Part shown: positions 61,113 to 64,000 of the stretch, piece by piece
Layout of the letters: each line of letters starts with the position of its first letter
How positions within the stretch are numbered: position 1 is the stretch's first letter
From: Pisaster brevispinus
Lineage: Eukaryota; Echinodermata; Asteroidea; Forcipulatida; Asteriidae
Length of the DNA stretch: 64,000 nt
Assembly (NCBI GenBank): GCA_023634235.1
Contig: JAMKCF010000007.1
Location: 20,280,592-20,344,591, forward strand
Reading direction: 5' to 3'
Notes under the pieces: generated by a model
Databases searched by the model: none
What the model saw: only the letters and a program-made list of their open reading frames with translations
Told to the model about the DNA's origin: nothing
Translations under genes and position numbers: made by a program

Positions 61113-64000
61113 TGGCATGGTGAACCCACCCAAGTTAGCACTGGCCCGCTGACTATAGCAGAATGGGACCTTTTGGCGTGTGAACCCCCATTAACAGACC
61201 CGAAAACAGTGGTCAAAGATGTCGTCCCTTTGTGGTGCCGGGAAAAAATGTATGATATGAAAGGGGACTAAACCAACAACGAGTCGATTTGTACACGTAC
61301 TTTATAAGCGAAATTTTAACTAAAAGCTAAGAGCAAAATACTGTTATAACGATTGTGTTATAAGATTTTGTGCAGATGATATTGTCTCCTACAGCGGCGT
61401 TGTATAGTAGTTTGCACTTATTCAAATTCGTCGACTTTGTACGGACAGGCTTTTGGTAAGTTTTATATTTAATAAAGCACAAGTCAAATAATGCCTTGCT
61501 TGAGCAATTACGATCGTTTTGTACTTTATGCCTTAGCTTGTTATTCGAAGACGCTCTCGTCAAAATATTTAAGAAAGCATAAGTTATTCACGGTATTCAG
61601 GGATAGGTCTTTGTCGAAATAAACAAAAAATTTATTCAAACTAAATACTGGTTCCTACAATAAGGAAAGATACAATATTGGCCGCCAACTAGTTTTGACA
61701 AATTTATTCTCTAAATTATCCCTTATAAAATATTCCGTCCAAAGTGCTTTCATCCATCCACTTTTGAAGGGAGAGGGGCAGGAATAAATAAGTAACCATT
61801 TGACATTTATTTTTCGTCCAAACATTTCTTGGAATACAATATGATAAACCTTTGGGATTAAAAACGTTAGAAACAGTAAAAAATGGTTTTGAATGCCAAT
61901 GCTTGACCTTACCTTAAGTTGTCATATATTTGTATAAGATTAATTTTAATGGAATTCACCAATACATGGCTTAAGAAAACACTCAATGTGCACGCGGTTT
62001 CTGAATTAAGATCGTTGCCGTCAAAGAGTCGCATAATAATTGTTGAAAAAAAGAGGCGACGACCTCGACGTTCGCACAACTACATCAAGAAGAATGTGGT
62101 TAACTGTCGCAGAAAATACAGTGAGTGTCAGCGCTAACTGTAATTTACACGGAGATTAAAAACAATAACGCCATGACGTCATTTGTTTACTACTGAGTCG
62201 ACACTTGTCTATTGCAAGTGTACATTGCATTTTCTTTTTGTCTTATTATTCATTTACATTTACATAATCGTGTATTGTTGGGGATGTTCAAAACATTCAC
62301 CGATTAATTTAATCCGTTAGATTACATATTCTGTATTTTGGTTGTCTCACTATGTGTTTACTGGAGAATTTGAAGCTAGTTCCACTCGATACACGATAGT
62401 TTGTAAATGAAACGAATGGAATCTTTCAAAGTGAATTAAGCCAGTACGTAATTACCATACCGCGGTCATGATCGTCGCGTTCCTAGTTCATAGCAGTAAT
62501 AAATTGCTCATAATACAGAATGGGTCGGACTATCCCCTCCAGCCTCGGTTTTGTTATGAAATGATTTTACCAAAACAAAGTAAATTACACGAATATGGCT
62601 ATTTTCGACTAAAAGTATGAGCATTTTTCCATTAAAAAAGGGGGAATGGATGCAGCATTGACTCAATAACTATAGCCACCATGACTCGTTTAAATTGATT
62701 TACCATTTGCTTAATTTCCTTCTAATTATATTTATATTAATAAATTAATATGTATTCACCATAATACTTCTATGTTCGACTGTACATTGGATGAAATCAG
62801 TATTATGCTCTATTCGTGTTTGCTATTTAACTGTCGTGTATTTTTCGTATTCTATAATAAACACTTTTGTAAAAACTGTCTTAAAAAATAATTATTGCCA
62901 TGTTGTACTGGAAGGTTACTTATTGTTTAAATTCATTCAAAATAAGTTGCATGCCAAAGGATGGTTTAATTTGTTAACATAACATCAAACAGTTGCTTTA
63001 TTAGTTCCTTCAACAACGCTTACAGGTCATTTACCCTCTACACATATTTCTGGCACACTATCAAATTTGTTGGGTCTGTTTCAATTTCCAACCTTTTTCG
63101 AATTTGCTACATGTAATTATTCCATATTGTGTTTTAATGAAGACTGTTACAGGGGACTTTTCATAATATTGAACTATTTTGTGCTTCACATACAGATTTT
63201 TCATTAAAAAGTTTTGATAATGAGCAATAACTGTGTGATTTATCTGTTTCTTGTTCGGTAATAAAACGTAATTAGAAAAACATTCTGATGTAAAAATTAA
63301 TTTCAAGAGTTTGTTCAAATAGTCAAATGTGTAGACCGCAAAAAACTCTGGTAAAGAGGCTGGATGCGTTATGATATCAAAACGAATGATCCGAACTCAC
63401 ATTATGCTTTTGCTAAACACGGATTACATTTTTCTGTTATTCGTATAAGAACAAAAAACCAACAATGAACGTTTTAAAAATGATTAACCGTTAACTTATA
63501 ATACTATTTGTTTACTTCCCTCGTTTCTGTTTTTCATAAAATGATGCCAAAACACAAAATGTCGACATCTGATTGAAGATGATAATGTGCGTGCCGTCTT
63601 CGGAAAAAAATGCATCTTTGACATTTTAACTCACATCAGCAGATGTCAAAAACAAAATCTGGCGCTTCATTTCCAACACTCTCAGGATTTGCCTAGTGCC
63701 TCCAATGTGTTAGATTCATACCTTGTCTCGCTGACGGGGGAGATTTGTTTTATTTAGGCCAACTGAACTGAACACTTTGCAGGGAAAAATCCTGCGAATA
63801 TAGAAGATTTGTGCACCTCGGATGCACACATGAAACAACAAACACTTGATACTTCATGATCGTCCTTCGGGGTCGATCCCACGAGCGGTCTCAGATATAG
63901 AGGCATCTGATTGATTGAACAGGGGAAAACACCTGGTTACGTCTAAGCCAGACAAACACCGAAGAGCCGACTTATAACACCTTTCTTCATGCTCCCTTGA
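61113..64000. other. 3' untranslated region and downstream flank of the Popeye gene
   Basis: Apart from the poly(A) candidates I see only AT-rich sequence with short chance open frames. A CRE palindrome TGACGTCA is present near 62175. Confidence 0.5.
61471..61476 (+). terminator. Candidate poly(A) signal of the Popeye gene
   Basis: AATAAA about 360 bases after the stop; another lies at 61618-61623. Which one is used cannot be told. Confidence 0.4.

Overview
This window is animal nuclear DNA: AT-rich, with genes split by GT-AG introns, long gene-poor stretches, microsatellites and many short hairpin-type repeats. The gene set (a ciliary central-apparatus gene, a granin-like secretory precursor and a Popeye cAMP-effector gene) and the style of the repeats suggest a marine deuterostome, most likely an echinoderm. 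The species assignment is inference; the gene models below come from reading splice sites and frames directly.

Layout. (1) 1-2100, plus strand: the last four coding exons of a SPAG17/PF6-like gene that enters from the left. One of its introns (1104-1438) has the hallmarks of a minor-class U12 AT-AC intron. (2) 2101-7693: convergent intergenic DNA with dispersed repeats, G-rich tracts and a 30-bp inverted-repeat element. (3) 12202 down to 7694, minus strand: a complete four-exon gene for an 869-residue, very acidic secreted precursor. It has a signal peptide, several dibasic or furin-like cleavage sites, a single C-x4-C pair and three copies of an acidic-W-G-x-F motif. I read it as granin-like or as a neuropeptide precursor; it is the least explained and most interesting gene here. 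(4) About 12.2-51.3 kb: 39 kb with no protein gene I can support, holding hairpin (MITE-like) elements, CRE palindromes, an E2F-type site and other repeats. (5) 51413-61112, plus strand: a complete four-exon Popeye-domain gene (358 residues), preceded by an untranslated-exon acceptor at 51332/51333. (6) 61113-64000: its 3' flank.

The SPAG17 and granin-like genes are convergent. The granin-like and Popeye genes are divergent across the 39-kb gap, so regulatory DNA for both probably lies there. Nothing suggests that the three genes work in one pathway. I saw no rRNA, convincing tRNA, CRISPR array, autonomous transposase or reverse transcriptase gene.
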